Shown: piece by piece, positions 1 through 8,645 of the stretch
How positions within the stretch are numbered: the stretch's first letter is position 1
Layout of the letters: each line of letters begins with the position of its first letter
Assembly (NCBI GenBank): GCA_005223375.1
Contig: RXOD01005213.1
Coordinates: forward strand, 1 to 15,287
DNA length: 15,287 bases
Source of the DNA: Amoebophrya sp. AT5.2
Lineage: Eukaryota; Sar; Dinophyceae; Syndiniales; Amoebophryaceae
Direction of reading: 5' to 3'
Notes under the pieces: model-generated
The model's input: the letters and a program-made list of their open reading frames with translations, nothing else
Told to the model about the DNA's origin: nothing
The model's database searches: none
Translations under genes and position numbers: made by a program

Positions 1-596
1 TAGAAATAAGTAAGCAGAGTAAGTTTTTCGCGCAGCCACCGCTTGTCGACTGCCAGTCGCTCGATCCAGGCGTCGAAGGCCGCCGTGCCCTGCGGCGGAG
101 CCAGTACGGGCGCGCCCGGGCGCAAGCTAAGGTCGGACGCCGCGCCGGGGTTCGCCAACTGTTGCTGGAGGTGCTCGCGCTGTCCCTGCATCACGCCCGC
201 ACAGTCCGGGAAGACCCCGCACGCGAGCTGCCTCCGCTGGCTCCACGCCACCACCTCCTCCTGCAGCCTCCGCGCCACGCGCTCCCGGTTGCGACGCTTT
301 AAAGTGGGAGAGTTGTCGTGGTCTTGATGGTCCTGCCCTGACGAGAGAACCGCGAGGCCAGCTCTCTGCTGCAGCGCGGCGAGCGGAGTTTGGGCCGCAA
401 GCGCAGCAGCTGACGTGCTGTCAGCTCTGTAGTGCTCGCGAGAGGCGGCGTCGAGATTCGCGATGTCGACGGTACCCAAAAAGTGACGTCGGAAGAGCAG
501 GGGAGGTGGAACAGAAACAGCTCCGAGGATCGGCCGGAGCTGGCCGCCAGCGGCAACCGCAACAGCCAAGAGTTTGCGTTTGGCGAACGAGAACAT
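1..596 (-). CDS. Partial gene: 5' part of an unrecognised protein with a mitochondrial-presequence-like N-terminus
   Basis: Reading the minus strand from the ATG at 596-594 gives 198 codons without a stop, running off the left edge, so the 3' part is missing. The protein starts MFSFAKRKLLAVAVAAGG. The first 43 residues have several Arg/Lys and no Asp/Glu, with alternating basic and hydrophobic residues, which is what a mitochondrial import presequence looks like. Residues about 55-100 are low-complexity (Ala, Ser, and an Asp/His/Gln stretch). From about residue 100 the protein becomes charged and probably helical (KRRNRERVARRLQEEVVAW), contains the pair CGVFPDC at about 126-132, and ends within the window at a helical segment containing FDAWIERLAVDKRWLREKL. 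I do not recognise the family. The codon use is GC-rich like the neighbouring genes, and the frame is open across the whole stretch while the other minus frames are interrupted. The reading frame is seen directly; mitochondrial location is inference. Confidence 0.6.
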   Translation of the reverse strand, partial: MFSFAKRKLLAVAVAAGGQLRPILGAVSVPPPLLFRRHFLGTVDIANLDAASREHYRADSTSAAALAAQTPLAALQQRAGLAVLSSGQDHQDHDNSPTLKRRNRERVARRLQEEVVAWSQRRQLACGVFPDCAGVMQGQREHLQQQLANPGAASDLSLRPGAPVLAPPQGTAAFDAWIERLAVDKRWLREKLTLLTYF

Positions 597-1417
597 ATGA
601 CTTTTTTCGCGTGGGCTGGGGTACGTCGTGGTGGAGTCGTACTTGTATCCAGGTGCTCGTGCTGCGAACGGCGAACAACGAAAGCGAGCCGCAGCTGACG
701 CAGTATACCGTTTTTAGGCTTAAGAAGTAACTAAGGTAAGGCAAACTACTAGTACTAGGACGAGCACCAGTGTCGCGCTCTACGAAGCAGAGACGCAGCT
801 TCTACTCAACAGAAAAAAGACTTAAGAAAGTAGCATTTCCATTTCTTTATCAAAGAGGCACCGCTAGGCACTGGCTCTGGCACATTACTGCTAGTAGAAC
901 GATCCACTTCGACTTCCCGGGGTGCGGCAGGATTCACGTAACGAACGCGCCTGGATTTTGATTCACGTATCGCGACGGCTTCTCTTCCTTTGTAAACTTT
1001 CGACTTTGAATTTGATGAAAATGTCGCCCCCGATTAGAAGTAGAACAGCACGGCATTATACATACCAACCAGGAACAAACGGAGGACCTCATCTACTGTA
1101 ATTCATTCCGCGGCACTATCAATAAGTTATAGATTTTACACGACAGCACCAAGTACGGCAAGCGTACTACTGTTGCTGTCAAGGATACAGAAATGGATCA
1201 CTTTGAATATTGAAGCAAGTCACAAACTGACGTACGGCGCGGGAATCAGAACCAAATGCGTGTCTAATATCGCTTTCTTCATATCCGATTCTGAAATTGA
1301 GTTTCACTCGCTAGAAAGTAGACCTCTGCAAGTGAGACTCACTCACGTCACTCAGAAATGCAGTTACAGAATGAAATAAAACGAATCAATTGCATTGCGG
1401 TTTTCATTTCTCAGTGT
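597..1417. other. Intergenic region between the kinase stop and the next gene's start
   Basis: This stretch of about 820 bases is visibly more AT-rich than the genes on both sides. It should hold the 3' untranslated region of the kinase gene and the 5' region of the partial gene. I see no tRNA, no long open frame with coding character and no long repeat. A 10-bp perfect palindrome (CTAGTACTAG) lies at 749-758. Short frames on the plus strand here have no recognisable content. Confidence 0.6.
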
Positions 1418-4400
1418 TCAGAACTCCTTTTCCCATCCCGATCCGTCGTCCTCATATCTTACCACGGGCGGCAGCCACTCCTCGTCAACGTTCAACGACT
1501 TCACCATCGCCAATGGGTCGTTTGCGTGCTCCGGCACGAATGGCGCCGCCAACGTGCCCTGCTCCAGTGCGGCCCAGTCGAAAAAGTTATTGCTTTTGCT
1601 GTTGTTCATATTTTCCATCGTGATTTCTCCACCAGCAACATCACCAGACATATCGACGGTTCCCGCATGATCGACGGTGAAGAACGGGTGTAGCAGCACG
1701 TTTTCCATCCCACCCTTTCGCCGCGGCAACCGTTCGTGCGGCGCAGTCGCGGTCAGCCCCCGAAAGAAGCACCAGCTTGCCTCCGAGAAGTACCCACCTC
1801 CTGCTCCTTGTCCTTCGTCAACATCATACTCACCAGCATAATTATTGTCGCCCCCCTCTCCGCCCCCACCGTACGAGGATTGTTCGTAGTAGTAGCCGTG
1901 TCGCCAGGATTCCCACGGGACTTTGTTTTTCATGATGTTTCGATAGATCTGCCACACGGCGTCCGCCTCGAAGGGCGTGCGCCCGAGCATCAGGTCGTGG
2001 AACACAACGCCCAGGCTCCACCAGTCGAACTCGAACCCGTAGCCCTTGCCCGCGATCACCTCCGGCGCAAAGAACAGCGGCGTGCCGCAGCACGTGTAGG
2101 TGCGGCCGGGGATGACCTTCGCGAGCCCCAAGTCCGTGAGCACCGCGTAGCCCTCCCCGTTCAGCAGCACGTTCTCTGGCTCCAGTTACAAGCTAGTATC
2201 GCAAAACTGCTCAATCGACACCGTCTAAGCCATGGCTTCGTCCTGCTCAGGAGAGACAACTCTCGCACGATTTCTCTGTCCTCCGTCGATACCGGTTTGA
2301 GGACGGGCACGGGTATGACGCGACGAACTGGATAGGAACACTAGTAGGTGGGCGACCCTACGGAAACGAAGAACCCCGGCGACCGAGGATGACATCACTT
2401 CTAGAAGAGCACGAAGCGCCTACAGATATTGACGGGTCGCAGCCACCTACAAAAAATCTCAATGCTGGCTCCCGGATCCCAAACCACCCTAGGCAACCTC
2501 TGTGAAGGGGCATTTGACCAATCCCCGTTACCCCTTCCCCTCTCGTCCGGCGAGGATCCCTAAGACTGTCCACGTCCTCCAAGCCTGCATTAGGGTTACT
2601 TAGCAATGAGTAGTTTTTCGAAGCCTTAATTCAGGTCGCGGAAGATGACGTGCCGCGCGTGGCAGAAGTCCAGCGCCTCCACGACGCAGGCCGTGTGGAA
2701 GCGCACCAGGTCCACCCAGCCGTACAAATCGTGCGCCTCGTACGCGGCCGCAAGCTCGCCGCCGCACGCGAGCGACATCAGCAGGTACAGATTCTGCCCG
2801 TCTTTGTACGTCTGCACCAGGTCGATGATGAAGGGGGAGGGGGCGAGCAGGCCCAGAATACGCTTTTCGTTCACGACGCTCTCCGTGAGGCCAGACGCGA
2901 CAATGTGGCCCTTCGACATCCGTTTCAGCGCGAAAAACTGCTGCCGGTGCCTCACCAGAGTGACGGCGCCGAAGGCCCCGCAACCAAGCAAGCCGCAGTG
3001 CTCCAGGGACCGGTAGGGGTGCTGCTGGCCAGAATTTTCCCTTCTCGGGGACGAGGTGGGGGACGAAAGAGCCGCTCCTGCTTGTCGTGGAGATTCAGTT
3101 TGTCCCCGGACGAGCTGATCCGCGGATGAATTTCTGCCGCTCGCGCGCTGCAGTAGGGCGCTGGAATTCTGCGCCAAACTCAACCGCTTCGTTCTTCTTT
3201 CCTCGAGCAAAAACCACAGGTCTTCTGTCCCAAGGAGCATCTCCAGGGTTGCGCGCCGCAGGCCGTAGCAGCGGGCAGTTATGGTTATCTCAGAAGCATT
3301 ATTGTTCGCCGAGTTGTTGCTGGATGAACCCTTCGCGGGGGGTAATCGGGTAGAAATCGCTTCCCTGCTCGGCAGGCCCGACAGGAATGCGCGCTCGCCG
3401 ATGAGCACGCCTCCGCCCTCCGGCACCGTGATCGTCTTGCGCTCCACGGCCGCGTCCTCGTCGAGGTAGGTCAGCTTCTCCAGCGTTCCTTCCACGACCA
3501 AGTACAGCACCTCAACCGTCTCGCTCAGGCGGATGAGTTCCGTGCCCGGACCTCGGTGCTCCGTGAAGATGAGCGCGTCGGCAATCACGTGCTTCTCCTC
3601 CTCGGTCAGGCCCTTGCCGAAGGAGACGGAGACGCCGGCGAAGATGTCCGCAATCTCGCGCCGCTTCAACCGGTCGCGCTCCGCGGTGAGAGCACGGAAC
3701 TCGGACCTGTGCAGCACAAACAGTTCCGCATCCTCAGGATCACGCTCCTTCATCTCCACCTCCACGTCGCCCTCGTCAACGGCTGTACCGGCATGATCTT
3801 TGTGTTCTTTTTCCTTGTTTCCAGCAGTCCCACCTGCGCTTCTCCTGCTCCAGGAGCGGTCGCCTTTATTAATATTTTCTCCAGAATATGATGCCGAACT
3901 CCGCCGCCACATACTGCGTTTACTAGCGATGTCGACGGCGTAGTCGTCCCTCCCCGAGCAGCACACCACAGTCGCTTGGCGCGGCTGCCGGTGCAACAAT
4001 GCGAGTTCCCCAAAACTGTCGCCCGGTCGCAACGTTCTCTCCACCTTGCCCTCCTGTGTTGCTGATGTGCCGCTTTTACTATTTTTTCCTTTTCCACCAC
4101 CCTTTCCCCGGTTCGTGCCCGACCTGCTCGAGCGGGAGGACCGCCGCCGCACGCTGCCCCGACCGGCCGCCGCGCCGCTGGAGTTGAGCCAGAAAGTGCC
4201 GCGGCTCACCACGAAGAAGTGCTCACAATCCAAATCGCCCTCCTTGCACACAACCTTATCCTTCACGCACGGCACGCGGAACGCCCGCTGCGCCAGTTGC
4301 CACGCGAGGGTGTCCTCTACTTTCACTCCCGCCCCGTCTTTGGTGTTATGGTCCTCATGGTCCAGTTGCATGTACTGGCTCAGCACCTTGTTCTTGCGAA

Positions 4401-5316
4401 GCGCCTTCGCGATGAACTCCACTTCCGCAGGACTTTTTCGCGTCGCCTTTCCGGTCGAAAGCGAACCCTCGTCCGGTTGGCGCTCCGCAAGGTCGCGAAA
4501 CAGGTCTGAGTCGCGGTAGTGCCGCGCCGGTCCGCCGCAGACGGCCTGGCGGTCGAGCCTGCGGTTGGATACCGGGAGCCCAAGTCTGCCCCAGTCCTCC
4601 GCGGTGGTACAGAGGCAGACGATTTCGTGGCATGTTCCGGCGGAGGACGACACAGAGGACTCGTCCCGGGAGACTGGGGACGCGGACCTGTTGAGTGGCA
4701 GCACGCGAATCATGTTCCCCTCCTCCTGAGAAGTAGTCCTTTCTTGGGGGCTTCCGCCCCCACCGTCGGAACTCGCCGTGCTCTCGTTCTTGCCTGCCGC
4801 AGGGCCGCCCCGCGAGGCTCCTCCATGTGGCCCACCAGCGAGCGATCCGAACGACTGCCCCTTCGACACCCGGCGCTCCAGCAAGCCTCTTTTCCGCAGC
4901 TCGAGCGTCCCCCGCAGCACTAAGTACAGCGCGCCGCGCGGCGGGGCGAAATCGAAGTTGTCGTGTTGTGGTTGTGGGCGTTCTTGAGACTGAGAAGACT
5001 TGCTGAGCGACTCCTCGGGAGAGGCGGGGGTGAAAATCTTCGAGAGACGAAAGCCGCTCGTGAGCAGCAGATCTCGCTCGTCCGCGGTAAGGTGAGCGAG
5101 CGGCCGACACCGGGCGAGCAGACGTCGGATTTCCGGAAGCGAAATCCAGCCTCCGACCTCGTCGAACCAATCGGGGCGCGGGAGGCTTTCGGGGTCTGGG
5201 TAGTCCTCGTCCGGAGAGAGTGAGTGAGCGTGGTTACCGATCCCCCTCGCCGCGGCATTGTCGCGCCCCAACCGGAACTGCCCGCCAAGCAAAGCCTTGC
5301 TCTTCACGCAGCCCAT
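1418..5316 (-). CDS. cGMP-dependent protein kinase (apicomplexan/alveolate PKG type), two exons
   Basis: An AGC Ser/Thr kinase with N-terminal cyclic-nucleotide-binding (CNB) domains, 1149 residues after joining exon 5316-2630 to exon 2180-1418. The start MGCVKSK gives Gly2 (myristoylation) and Cys3 (palmitoylation), as in membrane-bound apicomplexan PKG. CNB-1 (about 68-260) is degenerate. CNB-2 (about 300-550) has an intact phosphate-binding cassette FGELALLHRQPRQATV at 435-450. CNB-3 (about 553-705) has GERAFLSGLPSREA at 640-653. The kinase has a Gly loop GCGAFG (778-783), Lys798, Glu817, catalytic Asp894 in FRDLKPEN (completed by splicing), DLG at 912-914, Thr925 in TCCGTP, an APE motif, and an AGC tail (FFDWAALEQGTLAAPFVPE) ending GWEKEF, like the W..F end of other alveolate PKGs. 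Oddities are DLG instead of DFG, Met847 as gatekeeper, Ser/Gly/Lys-rich insertions inside the CNB domains, and three CNBs rather than the usual four. It should transduce cGMP signals at membranes; in apicomplexan relatives PKG controls motility, egress and invasion. The family assignment is firm; the biology is inferred. Confidence 0.9.
2199..2216 (+). repeat. Terminal inverted repeat, one arm, kinase intron
   Basis: TCGCAAAACTGCTCAATC on the plus strand matches TCGAAAAACTACTCATTG read on the minus strand from 2621, at about 14 of 18 positions. This arm begins 18 bases inside the intron's 3' end. Confidence 0.65.
2604..2621 (-). repeat. Terminal inverted repeat, other arm, kinase intron
   Basis: This is the partner of the arm at 2199-2216, beginning 8 bases inside the intron's 5' end. 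The pair could bring the intron ends together as an imperfect stem. It may also be the mark of a mobile intron-creating element of the kind described in Amoebophrya, where introns with terminal inverted repeats and flanking direct repeats are reported. Confidence 0.65.
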
Positions 5317-6170
5317 TACGGCATGCAGATTCGTCGCTTGGTATTCGATGCTCGTGGTGGAACTGGAATCGCGCCTTTGAGCTATTTAGTATACCCTCTC
5401 GAAGCGACGTATCTCAAGAACAAGAAGGAACGCGAAGCAGAAGTAGAACTGGAAGTAGAACTAGAAGTCGTTCGCTACTTAGTCGTGTTAGTAGCATCCT
5501 TATTCTAGATCGGGATCGGGAAAAATCAAGATCGGGAATCGACAGGGCACCACGTCAAGACTTTCGATTTCTCGACGTACGACCTCCCCCTTCAACCCGC
5601 AATGAATGCCTGAAGAGACAAGCACACGTGACCACGGCGAAACACGATGTTCACGCATCTGACTTGGTAATTCGAAGTCTTTCGACGCGAATATATACGA
5701 AGAGTGGTCCACCACGAAGTCGATAATTCGAAGAATTCGACAGCAGAAAGCACGGCGCAGCGCATTAAACCAGTCCATCACCGCTTCAAGTACATGCTCA
5801 TCTCTTGTCCCCCTCTCTACTCTGAACGATCAGTGCAACACGCTCCCGAGAGGTCTTGGACAAGGACAACTGCAGAAGCAACAGCTGGTCCTCGAGGCCT
5901 TCAAGATGAAAGACCTATCGATACAGATCGAAACGAGATAGCGATCCCTCTATCAATCTGCAGGTAGAACAAGAAAGGTTCAAGGATACAAGGAGGTGTA
6001 CGGGGCGAGCCCGACCGGCGTTTAATTCTTGCTCACCTTCGTTCTTCAGGAGTCTCGTCAGATCTTTTCGATGCATGCTGCCAACCAAAATTCATTGCGT
6101 GGCCCTCATTTATTTGCATCGGATCGATGGATGAGTTACGTAATTCATTTTTTTGTGTGCCGTACCTCGT
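5317..6170. other. Intergenic region upstream of the kinase gene
   Basis: About 850 bases without a supportable gene, more AT-rich than its neighbours. It should contain the 5' region of the kinase gene and the 3' untranslated region of the membrane-protein gene. It holds a small 12-bp tandem repeat (5440-5470), short GATCGGGA-like repeats at about 5510-5540, and TTCGAAG-like repeats at about 5670-5735. Open frames on the plus strand here are rich in Arg/Ser/Glu because of these repeats and show no family signal. Confidence 0.55.
5440..5470 (+). repeat. Short tandem repeat, 12-bp unit
   Basis: The unit GAAGTAGAACT plus one variable purine occurs twice in full and then in part (GAAGTCG). It lies in the 5' intergenic region of the kinase gene. 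Confidence 0.7.
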
Positions 6171-8645
6171 TTATTTTTTCTCCGTCGCCTTTACTTTTTT
6201 CTTCCCATCTTTGACGCTACCCTTCCGCGACTTTAGCGTTTCTGAGGAGCTGCTTTCTTTTGATAATTTTTTGAATCTCCCGTTTTCCTCGTCTTCTTCC
6301 ACTGCAGGTGTGGCGTCGTCCTTGTTCGCCGCGCCTTTGCTCAGGGTCATGTATTCTCTCGACAGCTTTCCGACGAGCATTTGGTACGTCAGTAGGTGCA
6401 GCTTCTCCTTCGGGTTCTCTACTCGGGCGGAGGTCTTATTGCCCCCATGAAGTAGATCGCTTGTTCCGATGTTCGTAGCATGATCCAACTGCGTCCGCCA
6501 CGCGAGCCACAAACACAGCAGTACCAGCGCCACGAACGCCGCAAAGGCCCCCAGCAAGAAGTTCCCCCTCGCCAACGTTCCGGGGAACGTGCCGTCGTAG
6601 AACCACGCCAGCGTGAGGCGCACTTGGATGCCGGGTTCCAGATTGTCAATGTAGCTGTTCACGTCCTGGCCGTGGATCCTGTACCCGTAACGGGACGCGC
6701 CGGCTTGCCTGTCGTAGTACTGGAGAACCCAATGCGCGTGGGACGGGAGCGCGTCGACGCTCTGGTACTCGGGACCTACGATGAATTGAAAAAGTTTAAA
6801 AGATCTTCGGCTGCGGGAAGAGGATTCTGGGAAATTACGTGCTTGTCTTGACTTGGTTACCGCCCCTGCGTCGTGGATTTAGATTTTAGGACACGTTTTT
6901 TGGAAGTAGCCGTAGCTGCTCCCGCCCCCCAACAAAAACAGGCGAAAAAATAACGGCAGCGGCTCCAGGCCCCAATGCTCGCCGGATTCTCTCTCTCAAT
7001 CTGAACCTAATGAATGATCTGCACCAGTACCAGATCGAAGAAGTTCCATGACGGAAAAATCGTACCGAGCAGCGCTTTGTCTTTTTTTTTCGTGAAACGT
7101 GACCACTGTGTATTGCTCCCCCGCCACGATGTCTGTCGGCTCGCAGCTCGTCAGCGCGGCCCGCGGGCTCAGTCTGCTTCCCTTCACCAGTTCTGGCCGG
7201 CCTTTTGCCGTGCAAATCACCTTGCAGTTCTTCACGATCGCCGCCGTCCTTGCCGCAATATCCTCCACCTCCACGGGCATCGAATCCCCGAACATCTGAC
7301 CCAGGACCTGATCCCGCCATCCGCTCCCCACGACCCCCGCCTGCTCCGGCGAGCACCCGTGGAGGAAGAGGCTCGAGTGGAACATCGCGTTGTGTCCGTG
7401 GAACTTGTTGCGCACCAGTTCGCCGGAAAACGTGTACTTCCCGGTGTAGAAGTGCATCGTGTTCCGCTCCACCTTCGACGGGAACGTGTTCTGGTACGTC
7501 AACTGGTTCCTCAGGTCCATCTTCCCCTGCCCCAACAGAAACTTCTGCGACAGCGGCTTCAAATTCGACAGCGGCACCCACCTCACGGTGACCTGGAGGT
7601 ACCACGGCAGCGCGTCCGTGGTCTTTCCCCGCACGTCGTTGATGTCGCCCTCGAAGTCCAAAGGGCCGAACACTTGCTTGACGAATCCCGGTGAGAGTTT
7701 TTCGTGGAAGCAGTCGAGCCCCCCGACCTGCTCCGGGCACTGATAGTCCCCATGCCACTCGAACACAACGCTCCAGTCGTAGCACTTTTTGCTGTTCGTT
7801 ACAGCGTTCGCGTCGCACCCGGGCCAGTCCGGCATCCGCATGCGCATGTTGGGCCCGTGCACCGCGTGCGCGTGGTGGATTTGCACCGGCGGGTTCCCCA
7901 GCGGCGTTGTCTTCAGACCTTGCTTGATTTTCGCCCCCTCCTCAGTTGTGACAAGAGCCTCGGCAGCTACCGGCGCGATCCCGTATTCGGTGACGCCGAC
8001 GCCACCGGGATTCTTCTTCAGGATCTCGCCCAGACCACCGATGTCGTTCACGTGCAGCTGCCACCAGTCGTTGCCCCCCCGACTGAAAAACGGCCCGATC
8101 AGGTCCCGCACGTAGCCCCCGCCGTCACCGGTGGCAGGGGTACTAGGGGCAGTAGAGGCCCTCTTGCTGATGTCTCTATCGCCGGAAGGTTCAGACTCAT
8201 CTTCCGCAGGGGCGGCCGAGGTCGTAGCAGCGGTGAAGCGCGCGATCCGCGGCGCGGGGGAGAGGACGTTGGCCGCGTGCTGCGTGTCCATCGCGCTCCA
8301 GCGACGACGCTCGACGTACTTTTCCTCGTGTTCGGGGATCAGGTCGTAGCCGGAAAAGGTGGCAAACTCGTGCGCATCGAAGTAGAAATTCGCGAGCGTG
8401 TCGGGCCCGTACGCCTCGAGAGTGGTGTTGAACTCCTCCGTCCACTCGAGGTTGTTGGGAACGCGCCCGTGTGTGGGGAGGTACTTGGCGTTCGTCACGC
8501 CGCGGCCACCAGATCGCGCGTTGCTCACGAGTTCCAAAACCGATTCCTCCATCTCCGCCTTCACGAGGCGGAGATGGAGGACTCCGAACTGGACTACCGT
8601 TGTCGCAAGAACCCCCAGAGATGATGTTGAAAGTCGTGCGGACAT
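6171..8645 (-). CDS. Secreted/type I membrane protein with His-rich luminal region; possible copper-monooxygenase-like enzyme
   Basis: The ATG at 8645-8643 begins MSARLSTSSLGVLATTVV, a signal peptide with a hydrophobic core and a likely cleavage after VKA (about residue 30). An exon of about 537 codons is followed by an intron near 7031-6801 and a second exon ending with TAA at 6171. Luminal landmarks (residue numbers from this ATG) are QIHHAHAVHG with His257/258/260/263, a Cys-rich stretch with CYDWSVVFEWHGDYQC at about 288-303, WYLQVTVRWVP at about 348-358, and NKFHGHNAMFHSSLFLHG with His416/418/423/429. The second exon supplies SHAHWVLQYYDRQ, then one membrane segment (GNFLLGAFAAFVALVLLCLW), then a Lys/Glu/Ser-rich tail ending KKVKATEKK. 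An HH motif followed about 158 residues later by HxH resembles the copper-site layout of PHM/DBM-type ascorbate-dependent monooxygenases. That match is spacing and pattern only and is weak. Similar His-motif proteins occur, as far as I recall, as hypothetical proteins in marine algae and dinoflagellates. Topology is well supported; function is not. Confidence 0.75.
6801..7031 (-). other. Intron in the membrane-protein gene (boundaries approximate)
   Basis: The upstream exon runs into a TGA at 6996-6998 after ...VMELLRS. The downstream frame, open from about 6885 to 6171, encodes the conserved-looking FIVGPEYQSVDALPSHAHW and the membrane segment, so an intron must separate them. One solution uses the shared GATCT at both ends and gives MELLRS-FKLFQFIVG. 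A second uses a shared ACTTYTT and gives MELL-QFIVG. A third is a canonical GT-AG intron, with a GT in GGTACTGG and the AG in TTTCCCAG, also in frame, which would add about ten Ser/Arg-rich residues. The sequence alone does not decide among them. Confidence 0.7.
8545..8581. repeat. Perfect 16-bp inverted repeat (hairpin) within coding sequence
   Basis: TCCTCCATCTCCGCCT at 8545-8560 is followed by a five-base spacer (TCACG) and its exact reverse complement at 8566-8581. It lies in the coding region for the end of the signal peptide and the first mature residues (LRLVKAEMEES), so both arms are translated. Confidence 0.9.

Larger units (their letters stand above)
2181..2629 (-). other. Non-canonical intron inside the kinase catalytic loop
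   Basis: Exon 1 ends in ...CGC GAC CTG AA and would hit an in-frame TAA two bases later. Exon 2 resumes with G CCA GAG AAC GTG. Removing these 449 bases rebuilds RDLKPENVLLN, including the essential Lys. No GT donor can keep the catalytic loop: the nearest upstream GT lies before the codons for IFRDL, and downstream donors lie beyond the stop. The intron starts TTAAGG and ends TAACTGGA on the minus strand, so it is not GT-AG. The last five exon bases, CTGAA, are nearly repeated as CTGGA at the intron end. Other joins in the same frame would give RDLE or RDLN instead of RDLK. The exact cut is uncertain by a few bases; the presence of an intron is very likely. Confidence 0.85.

Noticed and set aside
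2221..2240. Possible dinoflagellate spliced-leader relic near CTAAGCCATGGCTTCG
   Set aside because: Only a few bases resemble the leader core, and the conserved TTTTGGCTCAAG end is absent.
1736..2335. Long plus-strand open frame (199 codons)
   Set aside because: It is antisense to the kinase's second exon and intron and has no family content. It arises from GC-rich codons of the true gene.
2590..2598. TTAGGGTTA, a telomere-repeat-like word
   Set aside because: It occurs only once inside an intron, so it is not evidence of telomeric DNA.
4355..5170. Minus-strand open frame of 271 codons overlapping the kinase
   Set aside because: It is an out-of-frame shadow of the kinase exon. The kinase frame shows conserved CNB motifs across the same bases.
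5220..5726. Plus-strand Arg/Ser-rich frame in the kinase upstream region
   Set aside because: Its composition comes from short repeats. The frame starts inside the antisense of the kinase and shows no domain.
6886..7818. Minus-strand open frame of 310 codons overlapping the membrane protein and its intron
   Set aside because: It is out of frame with the His-motif frame, rich in Arg/Gly from GC-rich DNA, and has no recognisable content.
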